Assembly (NCBI RefSeq): GCF_000756715.1
Contig: NZ_CCSE01000001.1
Coordinates: 1,704,001 to 1,768,000, forward strand
Direction of reading: 5' to 3'
Length of the DNA stretch: 64,000 bases
Origin: Jeotgalicoccus saudimassiliensis
GTDB taxonomy: Bacteria > Bacillota > Bacilli > Staphylococcales > Salinicoccaceae
Shown here piece after piece: positions 28,201-37,841 of this stretch. Every line of letters begins with the position of its first letter. The stretch's first letter is position 1. Both the position numbers and the translations under genes were made by a program. The notes under the pieces were generated by a model. That model saw nothing but the letters and a program-made list of their open reading frames with translations. It made no database searches and was not told the DNA's origin.

Positions 28201-29556
28201 ATGCAAACGAGAGCGATTATTGTTGCTGCAGGTGTCGGCAAGAGAATGAATTCAAAGAAACCGAAAGTATTGCACGAAGTCTGCGGGATCCCGATGATTA
28301 CGAGAGTAATTAACACTGTGAAAGCTGCGGGAATCAGCGAACTGCATGTCGTGACAGGTTCGGGACATGATGCGGTAACTGAAATTCTGCCGGCAGATGT
28401 TAAAGTTGCGGTCCAGGATCAACAGGAAGGTACAGCGCATGCTGTCAGCCAGACGGCGCCTGAACTTAGTTCGGCGGAAGGAAACACTCTGATTATCTTC
28501 GGCGACACACCGCTTATTTCTCCGGAAACGATTAAAAATCTTGTGGCTGACCACGAGAAATCGGGCTTAAAAGCAACAGTATTATCAGCATATGCAGATA
28601 ATCCGAAAAATTTCGGCCGTGTTCTCCGCAAGGAAAACGGTACGGTTAAAGAGATACTGGAAGAAACTGAGATCACACATGAGCAGGAAGAAATTAAAGA
28701 AGTCAGTGCAGGTGCAGCGGTATTCAATAACCGCGAATTATTTAAAGTGCTCGATAAGATAACGAATGATAATCCGGAACAGGAATATTATCTGTCTGAT
28801 GCTGTCGGACTGTTAAGCAGTAAAGGTTCACGTGTCGGCGCATTTGTCACGGCGCAAAATGATGAAATTATTAACGTTGACAACCGGTTTTTACTGGCAC
28901 GCGCATCGGAACTATTAAGACAGCGCATTAATGAGCATCATTTAGAACAAGGTGTGACAATTATTGATCCTTCGAACACATACATCGATGAAAGTGTTAG
29001 AATTGGTATGGATACTATTATTTATCCTAACACTGTTATTAAAGGCGATACGGTAATCGGTGAAAATGCGATTATTTCGGCCAATTGTGAAATCAGCGGC
29101 AGTGTAATCGGCGACAATGCAGAGATTAAGCATTCTGTTGTTACCGATGCAGAAGTCGGCAGCGGCACGACAGTCGGTCCATACGCGCAGCTGCGTCCGG
29201 GAGCAAAACTCGGAGAAGCTGTGAAGATTGGAAACTTTGTTGAAGTTAAGAAGTCGGAGTTAAAAGACGGCGCGAAAGTATCGCATCTGAGTTATATCGG
29301 CGATGCGGAAATCGGCGAAAGGGCGAATATCGGATGCGGTGCGATTACGGTTAACTACGACGGCGTCAACAAGTTTAAAACGACGGTCGGCGCAGACGCG
29401 TTCATCGGCTGCAACACAAATCTCGTTGCCCCGGTAACGGTGGGAAGCCGTTCTATTACGGCAGCAGGTTCAACGATTACAGATGATGTTCCTGATGATA
29501 GTTTGGCGATTGCACGAAATAAGCAAACGACAAAAGAAGGTTATTACAAAAAATAA
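28201..29556 (+). CDS. glmU: Bifunctional GlcN-1-P acetyltransferase / GlcNAc-1-P uridyltransferase
   Basis: 451 aa. The N-terminal pyrophosphorylase has the signature [21 protein letters not shown] (8-28) and DTPLIS. From about 250 a left-handed beta-helix of hexapeptide repeats ([29 protein letters not shown]) forms the acetyltransferase. Makes UDP-GlcNAc for peptidoglycan and teichoic acids. Starts a glmU-prs-rplY-pth-mfd block. Confidence 0.96.
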   Translation: MQTRAIIVAAGVGKRMNSKKPKVLHEVCGIPMITRVINTVKAAGISELHVVTGSGHDAVTEILPADVKVAVQDQQEGTAHAVSQTAPELSSAEGNTLIIFGDTPLISPETIKNLVADHEKSGLKATVLSAYADNPKNFGRVLRKENGTVKEILEETEITHEQEEIKEVSAGAAVFNNRELFKVLDKITNDNPEQEYYLSDAVGLLSSKGSRVGAFVTAQNDEIINVDNRFLLARASELLRQRINEHHLEQGVTIIDPSNTYIDESVRIGMDTIIYPNTVIKGDTVIGENAIISANCEISGSVIGDNAEIKHSVVTDAEVGSGTTVGPYAQLRPGAKLGEAVKIGNFVEVKKSELKDGAKVSHLSYIGDAEIGERANIGCGAITVNYDGVNKFKTTVGADAFIGCNTNLVAPVTVGSRSITAAGSTITDDVPDDSLAIARNKQTTKEGYYKK

Positions 29557-29572
29557 TACTTGGAGGATCAAA

Positions 29573-30550
29573 ATGTTAGCTTCTAGTAATCAAAATAAAA
29601 ATTCTAAAATGAAATTATTTACGTTGACAGGTAACGAACCCTTAGCACGTGAAATCGCGGATCATATCGGTATTCCGCTTGGTAAATGTACAGTAAACCG
29701 TTTCTCGGACGAAGAAGTTCAGGTTAATGTCGAGGAAAGTGTACGCGGCTGTGACGTATTCGTTATTCAGCCTACAAGCCAGCCGGTAAACGAAAACCTT
29801 ATGGAATTACTAATCATGATTGATGCACTGAAACGTGCATCGGCTAACACGATTAATATTGTTATGCCGTATTACGGCTATGCACGTCAGGACCGTAAGA
29901 GTCGTGCACGTGAACCAATTACAGCGAAGCTCGTTGCAAACATTATTGAAACTGCAGGTGCAAACCGTGTGATTTCACTTGATCTTCACGCACCTCAAAT
30001 TCAGGGATTCTTCGATATTCCAATCGATCACCTGATGGGAGTGCCAATTTTAAGCGATTACTTCTTAGAGCATGAAGGTATTGACCTTGAAGAAGTAGTT
30101 ATCGTTTCACCTGACCACGGCGGAGTAACACGCGCACGCCGCATGGCAGACCGTTTGAAAGCTCCAATCGCAATCATCGATAAACGCCGTCCGCGTCCAA
30201 ACGTTTCAGAAGTAATGAATATCGTCGGCGAAATAAACGGCAGAACAGCAATTATTATCGATGATATTATCGATACAGGCGGTACGATTAAAACTGCAGC
30301 GCAGGCTCTAGTAGACAAAGGTGCAAAAAACGTTTATGCATGCTGTACGCACCCTGTACTTTCAGGACCTGCAATCGAACGCATTCAGGACTCTGTAATT
30401 AAAGAGCTTGTCGTAACAAACTCTATCCAGCTGCCGGAAGAGAAGAAAATTGATAAAATTACAGAATTGTCTGTTGGCGAACTGCTTGCTCAGGCTATCG
30501 TGAGAGTTCACGAGCAGGAGTCAGTAAGCATATTATTCGACCAAACGTGA
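29573..30550 (+). CDS. prs: Ribose-phosphate pyrophosphokinase
   Basis: 325 aa from ATG 29573 (TTGGAGGATC upstream); a longer start at 29483 lies within glmU. Makes PRPP, the precursor for nucleotides and the PurR effector. Motifs: [47 protein letters not shown], and the PRPP loop [13 protein letters not shown]. Full length. Confidence 0.96.
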   Translation: MLASSNQNKNSKMKLFTLTGNEPLAREIADHIGIPLGKCTVNRFSDEEVQVNVEESVRGCDVFVIQPTSQPVNENLMELLIMIDALKRASANTINIVMPYYGYARQDRKSRAREPITAKLVANIIETAGANRVISLDLHAPQIQGFFDIPIDHLMGVPILSDYFLEHEGIDLEEVVIVSPDHGGVTRARRMADRLKAPIAIIDKRRPRPNVSEVMNIVGEINGRTAIIIDDIIDTGGTIKTAAQALVDKGAKNVYACCTHPVLSGPAIERIQDSVIKELVVTNSIQLPEEKKIDKITELSVGELLAQAIVRVHEQESVSILFDQT

Positions 30551-30565
30551 TAATTTAACAGTTTT

Positions 30566-30595
30566 TTTACAAACTGATGTAATTTGTGGTATTAT
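30566..30595 (+). promoter_or_regulatory. Possible promoter upstream of rplY
   Basis: TTTACA (30566-30571), 18-bp spacer, TATTAT (30590-30595); an overlapping TATAAT is at 30593-30598. Confidence 0.4.
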
Positions 30596-30665
30596 AATGC
30601 GTGGCTATGTGTTAGGATAGGCGTTATTATAATAGACTTGTATTAGATGAAAGGTGGAAATAATT

Positions 30666-31301
30666 ATGGCTAAATTAGCCTCAAACTCAAGAGCTGGGAA
30701 ATCAAAACAGTCAGAACTTAAAGAATTACGTCAAGCTGGTAAAGTTCCAGCAGTCGTATATGGTTTTGAAACAGAAAATACATCATTATCAGTAGACGAG
30801 AACGAATTCATCAGAGTAATTCGTGAAGTTGGACGTAACGGTGTTATCGACTTGGAAATCGCTGAAGGTGTTACTCAGGTAATGGTCAACGATTATCAGT
30901 TCGACGCACTTAAAAACCAAATCACTCACATCGACTTCATTGCAATCAACATGCAGACTGAAGTAACGGTTGAAGTACAAATCGAATTAACTGGTGAAGC
31001 TCCAGGACAAAAAGAAGGCGGCGTTATTGAACAGCCACTATTCGAAGTGTCTGTAACAGCTAAACCTGCTGATATTCCGGAAACTATCGAAGTAGATATT
31101 TCTGAACTTAACATCGGAGATTCAATTCACGTTGAAGACATCCGTTCTAAAGGCAACTTCGTTATCGAAAACGAAGATGCTGATGCATTAGTAATCGTAA
31201 GTGCGCCAACTGAAGAGCCTGAAGAAGACGAAAACGCTGAAGAACAAAGCGTTGAAGTTGAAGCAACAGCTCAGAAAAATGATGCAGCTGACGAAGAGTA
31301 A
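30666..31301 (+). CDS. rplY: Ribosomal protein L25 / general stress protein Ctc
   Basis: 211 aa from ATG 30666 (GGTGG at 30653-30657). The N-terminal L25 5S-rRNA-binding domain ([40 protein letters not shown]) is followed by a TL5/Ctc C-terminal domain ([31 protein letters not shown]). Residues 180-211 are an acidic tail ([17 protein letters not shown]). It binds 5S rRNA. prs-ctc-pth order is conserved. Confidence 0.95.
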   Translation: MAKLASNSRAGKSKQSELKELRQAGKVPAVVYGFETENTSLSVDENEFIRVIREVGRNGVIDLEIAEGVTQVMVNDYQFDALKNQITHIDFIAINMQTEVTVEVQIELTGEAPGQKEGGVIEQPLFEVSVTAKPADIPETIEVDISELNIGDSIHVEDIRSKGNFVIENEDADALVIVSAPTEEPEEDENAEEQSVEVEATAQKNDAADEE

Positions 31302-31321
31302 TATTAATTTAAAATAACAAC

Positions 31322-31348
31322 GGCGGTGGACTTTCCATCGCCTTTTTT
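31322..31348 (+). terminator. Terminator after rplY
   Basis: GGCGGTGG / CCATCGCC stem with 5-nt loop and six T residues. Confidence 0.82.
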
Positions 31349-31370
31349 AACGTTTATATGAGGTGATGGA

Positions 31371-31943
31371 ATGAAATGTTTTATCGGTCTTGGAAACCCG
31401 GGCCCTAAATACGATAAGACTCGTCATAATATCGGATTTATGGCAATAGACAGATTGAGCAGCGATATTGACATTGAGCTGGATAAGACGAAATTCAAAT
31501 GTGATTTCGGTACGGGCTTATTAAACGGGGAAAAAGTGATGCTCGTTAAGCCCCAGACTTTTATGAACTTATCAGGTGAAGGTGTACGCCCGCTCGTTGA
31601 TTATTACAATATTGAACTGGAAGATATCGTCGTTATTTACGATGATCTGGATTTACCGCTTGGACGAATCCGTCTGCGCCAAAAAGGCAGCGGCGGCGGA
31701 CATAACGGTATTAAATCGCTGACGCAGCATTTCGGCAGTGAAAAATATAATCGTATCCGTCTCGGTATTGAACGTCCGCCGCAGGGTATGCCGGTTACTA
31801 ACTACGTACTGGGCAAGTTCCCTAAAGCAGATTCACAGACAGTCGATAAAGTACTCGATGTGTCGAGTGAAGCATGCCGGCGTTTCGTATCGGCACCGTT
31901 TTTAGACGTGATGAACGAATATAATGGTGATGTCAATGCATAA
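31371..31943 (+). CDS. pth: Peptidyl-tRNA hydrolase
   Basis: 190 aa. MKCFIGLGNPGPKYDKTRHNIGFMAID carries the catalytic histidine (RHNIG, about residue 20); KPQTFMNLSGEGV and YDDLDLPLGRIRLRQKGSGGGHNGI complete the active site. Releases tRNA from drop-off peptidyl-tRNAs. Overlaps mfd by about 20 bp. Confidence 0.96.
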   Translation: MKCFIGLGNPGPKYDKTRHNIGFMAIDRLSSDIDIELDKTKFKCDFGTGLLNGEKVMLVKPQTFMNLSGEGVRPLVDYYNIELEDIVVIYDDLDLPLGRIRLRQKGSGGGHNGIKSLTQHFGSEKYNRIRLGIERPPQGMPVTNYVLGKFPKADSQTVDKVLDVSSEACRRFVSAPFLDVMNEYNGDVNA

Positions 31944-34900
31944 CAAAATAAGCGACAGAATATTAAACGATGAACGTGTCAAAAGCATTTTAAACTACGA
32001 CAGCGATAAAAACCTGCTCGTTACAGGTGTGAACGACGACTTTAAACCGGTACTGCTGAAAGAGCTCACAGAAAACTCGTCAGAACCGCAAGTTGTCTTC
32101 GTTGAAAATAACCACCATATGGAGAAACTGGCAAACAGCATGATGGACGTCATGGATAATGTATACACATTCCCTGTCGGCGACATTATGATTGAAAGTT
32201 TATCAAAGCAAAGCCCTGATTTTATGAAAGCAAGAATGACTGCATTATATGCACTTGCTCATGAGAAACCAGGGCTCTTTATCGTACCTGTACACGGTCT
32301 GTTAAAGCCGTTGATGCCGAAAGAAAAACTGTTGTCTTACGAAAGAACACTGCAGCTTGGCGGAACGGTGAATTATGATGAGCTGATTGAATTCCTGGTC
32401 AGTCTCGGCTATAAGCGGATGAGTCAGGCGCAGAACTTCGGTGAATTTGCAGTGCGCGGGGATATCTTTGATATTTACATGCACGACGTGTTCCTCCGTC
32501 TTGAGCTGTTCGATGATGAAATCGATTCGCTCCGTCTGATCGATCCGGAAACGCAGCGCTCGCTGCAAAATATCGACAGCATTACGATTGAACCTTACGC
32601 AGAATATATCGTCGAAGCGAGCGAGCGTGAAGAACTGCTCGATAAAATCGATGAGCTGTACGAACAGACTGCAGCGGGACTTGAAGGTGTAACTAAAGAC
32701 GCCCTCGAGGAATACTATGACATCGTTACGCATCCGGATCAGCTGGTCAATCACCTGGCGCAGTTCGCACATCTGCTGGATGATCACGATAAGTCACTGC
32801 TCGACTATTTAACGCCGGAACACCGTGTGTTTATCGACGATGCCGGTGCGATTAAAACAGCATATGATGCTGAATTCTCCGCAGTGCATAATTACTTTGA
32901 ATCGGTGCTTGAAGCAGGACAGATGTTTACCGGTGCTGCGAACTATCTCGAAGGGCAGTATGATCGTCTGTTAAACATTAATGGAGCGACGTACTTTAAC
33001 TTATTTATGAAAAGTATGCCTGTATCGATTGGGGAAATGATAAAGATCTCGGTGAAACCGACAGAGATTTACTACGGACAGTACGATATTCTCGCGTCGA
33101 ATTTAAACAGCATGCTGGAAAACGATTATCTCGTCAATATAATTCTCCGCGATGAGGATGAGCTGAATAAGACGAAACAGCTGCTCGAAGATTTAAAAAT
33201 ACCGAGCTTTATAAATGAAATTCCCGGGAACTCGGGAATTGTTCTCACAATCGGGACGATGGCGACAGGATTTATACTGCCTTATATGAGTGCAGCAATT
33301 TTAACGTCCAAGGAACTTTACAACAAAGTTCAAAAACGTAAAAAGCGCAAGCAGAAAATTTCGAACGCGGAGAAGATAAAGTCCTATCAGGAACTGAATG
33401 TTGGTGACTATATTGTTCACGTGCATCACGGTGTCGGCAGATATCTCGGTATTGAAACGCTGCAGGTCGGAGGTATTCACAGCGACTACATGAAACTGCA
33501 GTATAAAGGCACGGATCAGCTGTATATCCCGGTCGACCAGATGGACCTTGTGCAGAAGTACGTGGCAAGCGATGACGGCTCGCCGAAAATGCACAAGCTC
33601 GGCGGCGTCGAATGGAAGAAAACAAAAGCCAAAGTGGAAGCGAACGTTAACGATATCGCCGAAGAGTTAATCAGGCTGTATCAGGAACGTGCGCAGTCCA
33701 AAGGGTTTCAGTTCAGTCCGGATACGGAAATGCAGGAAGCATTTGAAGCACGCTTCCCGTATGAACCGACACCGGACCAACTGGCCAGTATTAACGAGAT
33801 TAAAAAAGACATGGAAGATGCGAAACCGATGGACAGACTGCTTTGCGGAGACGTGGGTTACGGTAAGACAGAAGTGGCGATCCGTGCTGCCTTTAAAGCA
33901 GTACAGGACGGCAAACAGGTCGCATTTCTTGTGCCGACAACAATTCTTGCAGCGCAGCATTTTGAGAGCCTGATTGAACGGATTGAAGATTATCCGGTTA
34001 ATGTTGCGATGATGTCGCGTTTCAGAACGGCAAAGGAAAACCGTGAAACAGCGGCAGGCTTAAAAGAAGGACGCATCGATATCGTTGTCGGCACGCATAA
34101 AATACTCGGGAAATCGATTGAGTATAAAGATCTCGGATTGCTGATTGTCGATGAAGAGCAGCGCTTCGGTGTAAAACATAAAGAAGCGATTAAACAGATT
34201 AAAAATAACGTCGACGTTCTTACGCTGACTGCAACACCGATTCCAAGAACGCTCCATATGAGTCTGACGGGAGTTCGGGATTTATCGGTAATCGAAACCC
34301 CGCCTGAAAACAGATTCCCCGTTCAGACATATGTGCTCGAATATAACGGCAACTTTGTTAAAGAAGCAATCGAGCGGGAACTCGCACGTAACGGCCAGGT
34401 GTTCTACCTGCATAACAGAGTTGATACGATTTACAACAAGCAGGCGCATGTGGAGATGCTGGTACCGGACGCATCGGTCGGTGTCATGCATGCAAAGATG
34501 ACCGAGAAGCAAATTGAGGAAACGATGCTCGATTTTGTAAACGGTGAATTCGATGTACTCGTGACGACGACAATTATCGAAACGGGTGTGGATGTACCGA
34601 ATGCCAACACACTTATTATTGAAGATGCCGACCGTTTCGGTCTGAGCCAGCTGTATCAGCTCCGCGGACGTGTCGGACGAAGCAACAGAATCAGTTACGC
34701 GTATTTATTCCATCAGCCGAACAAAGTGCTGACGGAAGTCGCTGAAAAACGACTGGAAGCAATCAAGGAATATACGGAACTCGGCAGCGGCTTTAAAATT
34801 GCAATGCGCGATTTGAATATTCGCGGAGCCGGCAATCTGCTCGGTAAAAACCAGTCCGGATTTATCGATTCGGTCGGTTATGAAATGTACAGCGACATGC

Positions 34901-35406
34901 TGGAAAGTGCAGTGCAGGAAAAACAGGGTATTGAAAAAGAAGAGGAACCGGTCAGCATTCCGATTAATATCGAAGCGGATGCTTATATTCCGGCGACGTA
35001 TATTACACATGAACAGTCGAAAATAGATATTTACAAACGTTTGAGAAAAGCGAACTCGCTTGAGGATATTCAGGACATTGAAGATGAGCTGATCGACCGT
35101 TTTGGAGAATACCCTGAAGAAGTCGTCAACTTAATCGAACTGGTAAAAGTAAAAGTCTATGCATTGATGTACGGCATTTATAAAGTGTCGGAAGATGCGA
35201 GACATTACTATCTGAACGTATCGAAAGCGGCAACGGAAGAAATCAGCGGTGAAAAACTGTTCCAGGATACACAGGATTACAGCAGAATATTAAAAATATC
35301 AGTTAAAGACGGAGAAATCCGCCTGACAATCCGCTCTAAAAATATTAAAGAGCTCGTCGGCATTATGAGCGCAATACAGGACAGCAGAATGGAGGCAGTC
35401 AGATGA
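31924..35406 (+). CDS. mfd: Transcription-repair coupling factor
   Basis: 1160 aa. N-terminal UvrB-homology region (TTLLK-type LLSYERTLQLGGTVNYDELIEFLVSLGY), RNA polymerase-interacting RID around 475-560 (VGDYIVHVHHGVGRYLGIETL), then RecG-like translocase motifs: CGDVGYGKTEVAIRAAF, VDEEQRFGVKHKE, LTATPIPRTLHMSL and the Q-R-x-G-R-x-G-R type RGRVGRSN. It removes stalled RNA polymerase at lesions and recruits UvrA. The start is uncertain: ATGs at 31924, 31930 and 31936 are all possible and no strong ribosome site decides. Confidence 0.95.
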   Translation: MVMSMHNKISDRILNDERVKSILNYDSDKNLLVTGVNDDFKPVLLKELTENSSEPQVVFVENNHHMEKLANSMMDVMDNVYTFPVGDIMIESLSKQSPDFMKARMTALYALAHEKPGLFIVPVHGLLKPLMPKEKLLSYERTLQLGGTVNYDELIEFLVSLGYKRMSQAQNFGEFAVRGDIFDIYMHDVFLRLELFDDEIDSLRLIDPETQRSLQNIDSITIEPYAEYIVEASEREELLDKIDELYEQTAAGLEGVTKDALEEYYDIVTHPDQLVNHLAQFAHLLDDHDKSLLDYLTPEHRVFIDDAGAIKTAYDAEFSAVHNYFESVLEAGQMFTGAANYLEGQYDRLLNINGATYFNLFMKSMPVSIGEMIKISVKPTEIYYGQYDILASNLNSMLENDYLVNIILRDEDELNKTKQLLEDLKIPSFINEIPGNSGIVLTIGTMATGFILPYMSAAILTSKELYNKVQKRKKRKQKISNAEKIKSYQELNVGDYIVHVHHGVGRYLGIETLQVGGIHSDYMKLQYKGTDQLYIPVDQMDLVQKYVASDDGSPKMHKLGGVEWKKTKAKVEANVNDIAEELIRLYQERAQSKGFQFSPDTEMQEAFEARFPYEPTPDQLASINEIKKDMEDAKPMDRLLCGDVGYGKTEVAIRAAFKAVQDGKQVAFLVPTTILAAQHFESLIERIEDYPVNVAMMSRFRTAKENRETAAGLKEGRIDIVVGTHKILGKSIEYKDLGLLIVDEEQRFGVKHKEAIKQIKNNVDVLTLTATPIPRTLHMSLTGVRDLSVIETPPENRFPVQTYVLEYNGNFVKEAIERELARNGQVFYLHNRVDTIYNKQAHVEMLVPDASVGVMHAKMTEKQIEETMLDFVNGEFDVLVTTTIIETGVDVPNANTLIIEDADRFGLSQLYQLRGRVGRSNRISYAYLFHQPNKVLTEVAEKRLEAIKEYTELGSGFKIAMRDLNIRGAGNLLGKNQSGFIDSVGYEMYSDMLESAVQEKQGIEKEEEPVSIPINIEADAYIPATYITHEQSKIDIYKRLRKANSLEDIQDIEDELIDRFGEYPEEVVNLIELVKVKVYALMYGIYKVSEDARHYYLNVSKAATEEISGEKLFQDTQDYSRILKISVKDGEIRLTIRSKNIKELVGIMSAIQDSRMEAVR

Positions 35407-36584
35407 ATACAATAAGAATTATCGGACTCGGCACATCGGATATCGATAAAATGCCGCTTGGTGTATACAAAGAACTGAAAGCAGCGAAGCAGTTATATGT
35501 CCGTACTATGGATCACCCTGCAGCGGAGTTGCTGAAAGAAGAAGGTGCGGATATTACCGCCTTCGATTCGTACTACGAAGAAAATGATACTTTCGAAGGC
35601 ACGTACGAACGGATTACGGACACGCTGCTACAGGCGGCACAATCCGGTGATGTACTGTACGCGGTGCCGGGGCACCCGATGGTATATGAAACGACCACAG
35701 AGCGTCTGCTGGAAGCTGCGGCAGCGGGTCATGTGAAAGTGGAAATTGCCGGCGGACAGAGTTTTATCGACGATGTGATTACAGCACTTAAAATTCCGGT
35801 GAATGAAAACTTCCAGCTGCTCGACGGTACAGCGCTCAGCGTTAACGATCTTGATTACAACAAGCACACGCTGATTACGCAGGTGTACGATCAGCTGTCG
35901 GTCAGCGAAGTGAAAGTGACACTGCTCGACTACTATAATTACGATGCACCGGTCTATCTGGTTGATAAAGCGGGCAGTGCCGACGAAAACATTATCGAAA
36001 GTACAATTTCGGAAGTCGACTTTAATGTGCCGGATTCGAATCTGCTGTGCATGTTTGTGCCAAAAGCTGCAGGGGAACAATACAATAACCGCTCAATCGC
36101 ACACATGATTCACGTCTTCGATACGCTTGTCAGCGAAGAGGACGGCTGTCCGTGGGACAGTGTGCAGACGCACGAATCATTGGAGCGATATCTGCTGGAG
36201 GAATCATACGAAGTCATCGAAGCGATTGAAAAAGAAGATGATGACGGTCTGGTCGAAGAACTCGGCGATATTCTGCTGCAGGTTGCGCTGCATGCAGCAA
36301 TCGGTAAAAAAGAAGGCTATTTCGACTTCTATGATGTACTCAGCTCGCTGAATAAAAAAGTGGTTCACCGTCATCCGCACGTGTTCGGTGATGAGACGGT
36401 CGAAAATATGGATGACCTGAATGAAGTATGGGCAAAAGCAAAAGCAGCAGAAGGGAAAAAGCCGAAAGTAAAACACGAGAAAGAATATGCAGCATCGGTA
36501 TTGAAATGGATGAAAGAAACGATTCATCATGACAAACCGCTGAATGAAATTATTACAGAGGATGATAGACATGAGACTCGATAA
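35403..36584 (+). CDS. yabN: YabN: tetrapyrrole-methylase-like domain fused to MazG pyrophosphatase
   Basis: 393 aa, ATGA overlap with mfd. Residues 1-225 are a SAM-methylase-like domain (IRIIGLGTSDIDKMPLGVYKEL, VLYAVPGHPMVYE). Residues 235-390 are MazG (DGCPWDSVQTHESLERYLLEESYEV with EELGD metal-binding acids, HPHVFGDE). MazG hydrolyses aberrant NTPs and housekeeps nucleotides; the N-domain activity is unknown. The fusion is standard in Bacillus. A polysaccharide biosynthesis gene often found here in S. aureus is absent. Confidence 0.93.
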   Translation: MNTIRIIGLGTSDIDKMPLGVYKELKAAKQLYVRTMDHPAAELLKEEGADITAFDSYYEENDTFEGTYERITDTLLQAAQSGDVLYAVPGHPMVYETTTERLLEAAAAGHVKVEIAGGQSFIDDVITALKIPVNENFQLLDGTALSVNDLDYNKHTLITQVYDQLSVSEVKVTLLDYYNYDAPVYLVDKAGSADENIIESTISEVDFNVPDSNLLCMFVPKAAGEQYNNRSIAHMIHVFDTLVSEEDGCPWDSVQTHESLERYLLEESYEVIEAIEKEDDDGLVEELGDILLQVALHAAIGKKEGYFDFYDVLSSLNKKVVHRHPHVFGDETVENMDDLNEVWAKAKAAEGKKPKVKHEKEYAASVLKWMKETIHHDKPLNEIITEDDRHETR

Positions 36585-36843
36585 GTTTTTAAAAGTGTCA
36601 AGAATCATTAAACGCCGCACGCTGGCGAAAGAAATCAGCAGTGAAGGGCGCATCGAAGTAAACGGGCGCGCAGCTAAAGCAAGTACCGCGCTTGCTGTCG
36701 GAGATACACTCGTTATCCGCTTTGGCCGCAGCATCGTGACATACGAAATACTGGAATTGAACGAGAAAGCAAAAAAAGAAGAAGCGGAACGTATGTATAA
36801 AGTTCTTAATGAAGAGAAAATTGAAAAAGAATCAGATTTTTAA
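36571..36843 (+). CDS. rqcP: S4-domain ribosome quality-control factor RqcP (YabO/Hsp15-like)
   Basis: 90 aa from ATG 36571, overlapping yabN by 14 bp. MRLDKFLKVSRIIKRRTLAKEISSEGRIEVNGRAAK is a canonical S4 RNA-binding domain. RqcP works with RqcH to add C-terminal alanine tails on stalled peptides on the 50S subunit. mfd-yabN-rqcP-divIC order is conserved. Confidence 0.94.
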   Translation: MRLDKFLKVSRIIKRRTLAKEISSEGRIEVNGRAAKASTALAVGDTLVIRFGRSIVTYEILELNEKAKKEEAERMYKVLNEEKIEKESDF

Positions 36844-36922
36844 TAGATTGTCACCTAATTTTCCTGTATCTTGTATATAATAGACAGTGAATACAAGATT
36901 AAAAAAGATTGGATGTGACAAT

Positions 36923-37312
36923 GTGAGTAACAAGGTAGTCAGGCTCCTGAATAACTATACGAAAAAAAGAGATAGCGAAAAGAAGCAGTTAGCGAGTGAA
37001 TCACGTGTGTCGCGCCGCCGTACGATGTTTTTTGGCAGTATCCTTCTAGGCATTGTCATTATACTTCTGCTCGTGGCATTCAATCAAAAACAGGCAAATG
37101 AAGAGCTGCACGGTGAAGTACTTGCTACAACTGAAGTACTGGAAAAGAAAAATAAGCAGCATGCAGATCTCGAACAGCAGATCAGACAGCTGAACGACGA
37201 TAATTATATTCTGCGTATCGCACGCAGTGAATTCTTTTTATCAGAAGAAGGAGAATTGATATTTAACCTTCCGGATAAAGAGGATAAAGAACAGGAGCAA
37301 ACGGAAGAATAA
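36923..37312 (+). CDS. divIC: Cell division protein DivIC
   Basis: 129 aa from GTG 36923 (GGATGTGAC upstream; the ATG at 36921 is out of frame and hits a stop). A basic cytoplasmic N-terminus is followed by one membrane helix (about 35-53, FFGSILLGIVIILLLVAF) and a coiled coil (EELHGEVLATTEVLEKKNKQHADLEQQIRQL). The tail is acidic (DKEDKEQEQTEE). It forms the FtsL-DivIB-DivIC septal complex. A TATAAT (36876-36881) precedes it. Confidence 0.93.
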   Translation: MSNKVVRLLNNYTKKRDSEKKQLASESRVSRRRTMFFGSILLGIVIILLLVAFNQKQANEELHGEVLATTEVLEKKNKQHADLEQQIRQLNDDNYILRIARSEFFLSEEGELIFNLPDKEDKEQEQTEE

Positions 37313-37341
37313 TCATTGCATATGTAATGATTATTCTTTTA
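37305..37341 (+). terminator. Terminator overlapping the divIC stop
   Basis: Perfect 13-bp stem AAGAATAATCATT with an 8-nt loop and T tract; the left arm includes the divIC stop codon. Confidence 0.72.
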
Positions 37342-37393
37342 TTTAATGGTAATATAGGTATGTATAATGATTTTGGGAGGATATTAAATAAAC

Positions 37394-37774
37394 ATGTCAG
37401 TTGAAGCGGGCAGTAAAGTTATCGGCAAGGTTACAGGTATCAAACCATTTGGTGCATTTGTTCAATTGCCAGGCGGCAAAACAGGATTAGTTCATATCAG
37501 TGAAGTGGCTGATAAGTACGTAGAGGACATTAACGAACATTTAAAAGTCGGTGACGAAATCGAAGTTAAAGTGTTGACGATAGGTGACGACAACAAGATA
37601 AGCTTATCTATTAAAAAAGCACAGGATAAACCAAAACCGAAACCTCGTGCAAAAGCACCGTCTCCGGAAGACTTTGAGAAGAAACTTTCAGGTTTCCTTA
37701 AAGACAGCGAAGAGAGAATGTCTACAATTAAAAGACAAGCAGAATCGCGCCGCGGCGGAAGAGGTCGTAAATAA
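37394..37774 (+). CDS. yabR: S1 RNA-binding domain protein (YabR / general stress protein 13 type)
   Basis: 126 aa. S1 domain at 1-75 (VEAGSKVIGKVTGIKPFGAFVQLPGGKTGLVHISEVADKYVEDI), then a Lys/Pro-rich linker and a basic Arg/Gly tail (ESRRGGRGRK). Such proteins bind RNA and may touch ribosomes; S. aureus homologues have been named CvfD. The divIC-yabR-tilS order is conserved. Confidence 0.92.
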   Translation: MSVEAGSKVIGKVTGIKPFGAFVQLPGGKTGLVHISEVADKYVEDINEHLKVGDEIEVKVLTIGDDNKISLSIKKAQDKPKPKPRAKAPSPEDFEKKLSGFLKDSEERMSTIKRQAESRRGGRGRK

Positions 37775-37784
37775 TTATATTAAG

Positions 37785-37813
37785 AGGCCGGAGCAATTCG
37801 CTCTAGCCTTTTT
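37785..37813 (+). terminator. Terminator after yabR
   Basis: AGGC..GAGC-AATTC-GCTC..GCCT stem with internal mismatch, followed by five T residues. Confidence 0.65.
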
Positions 37814-37841
37814 CTTATTTTTTAAGAAGGGGAGGCGGTGA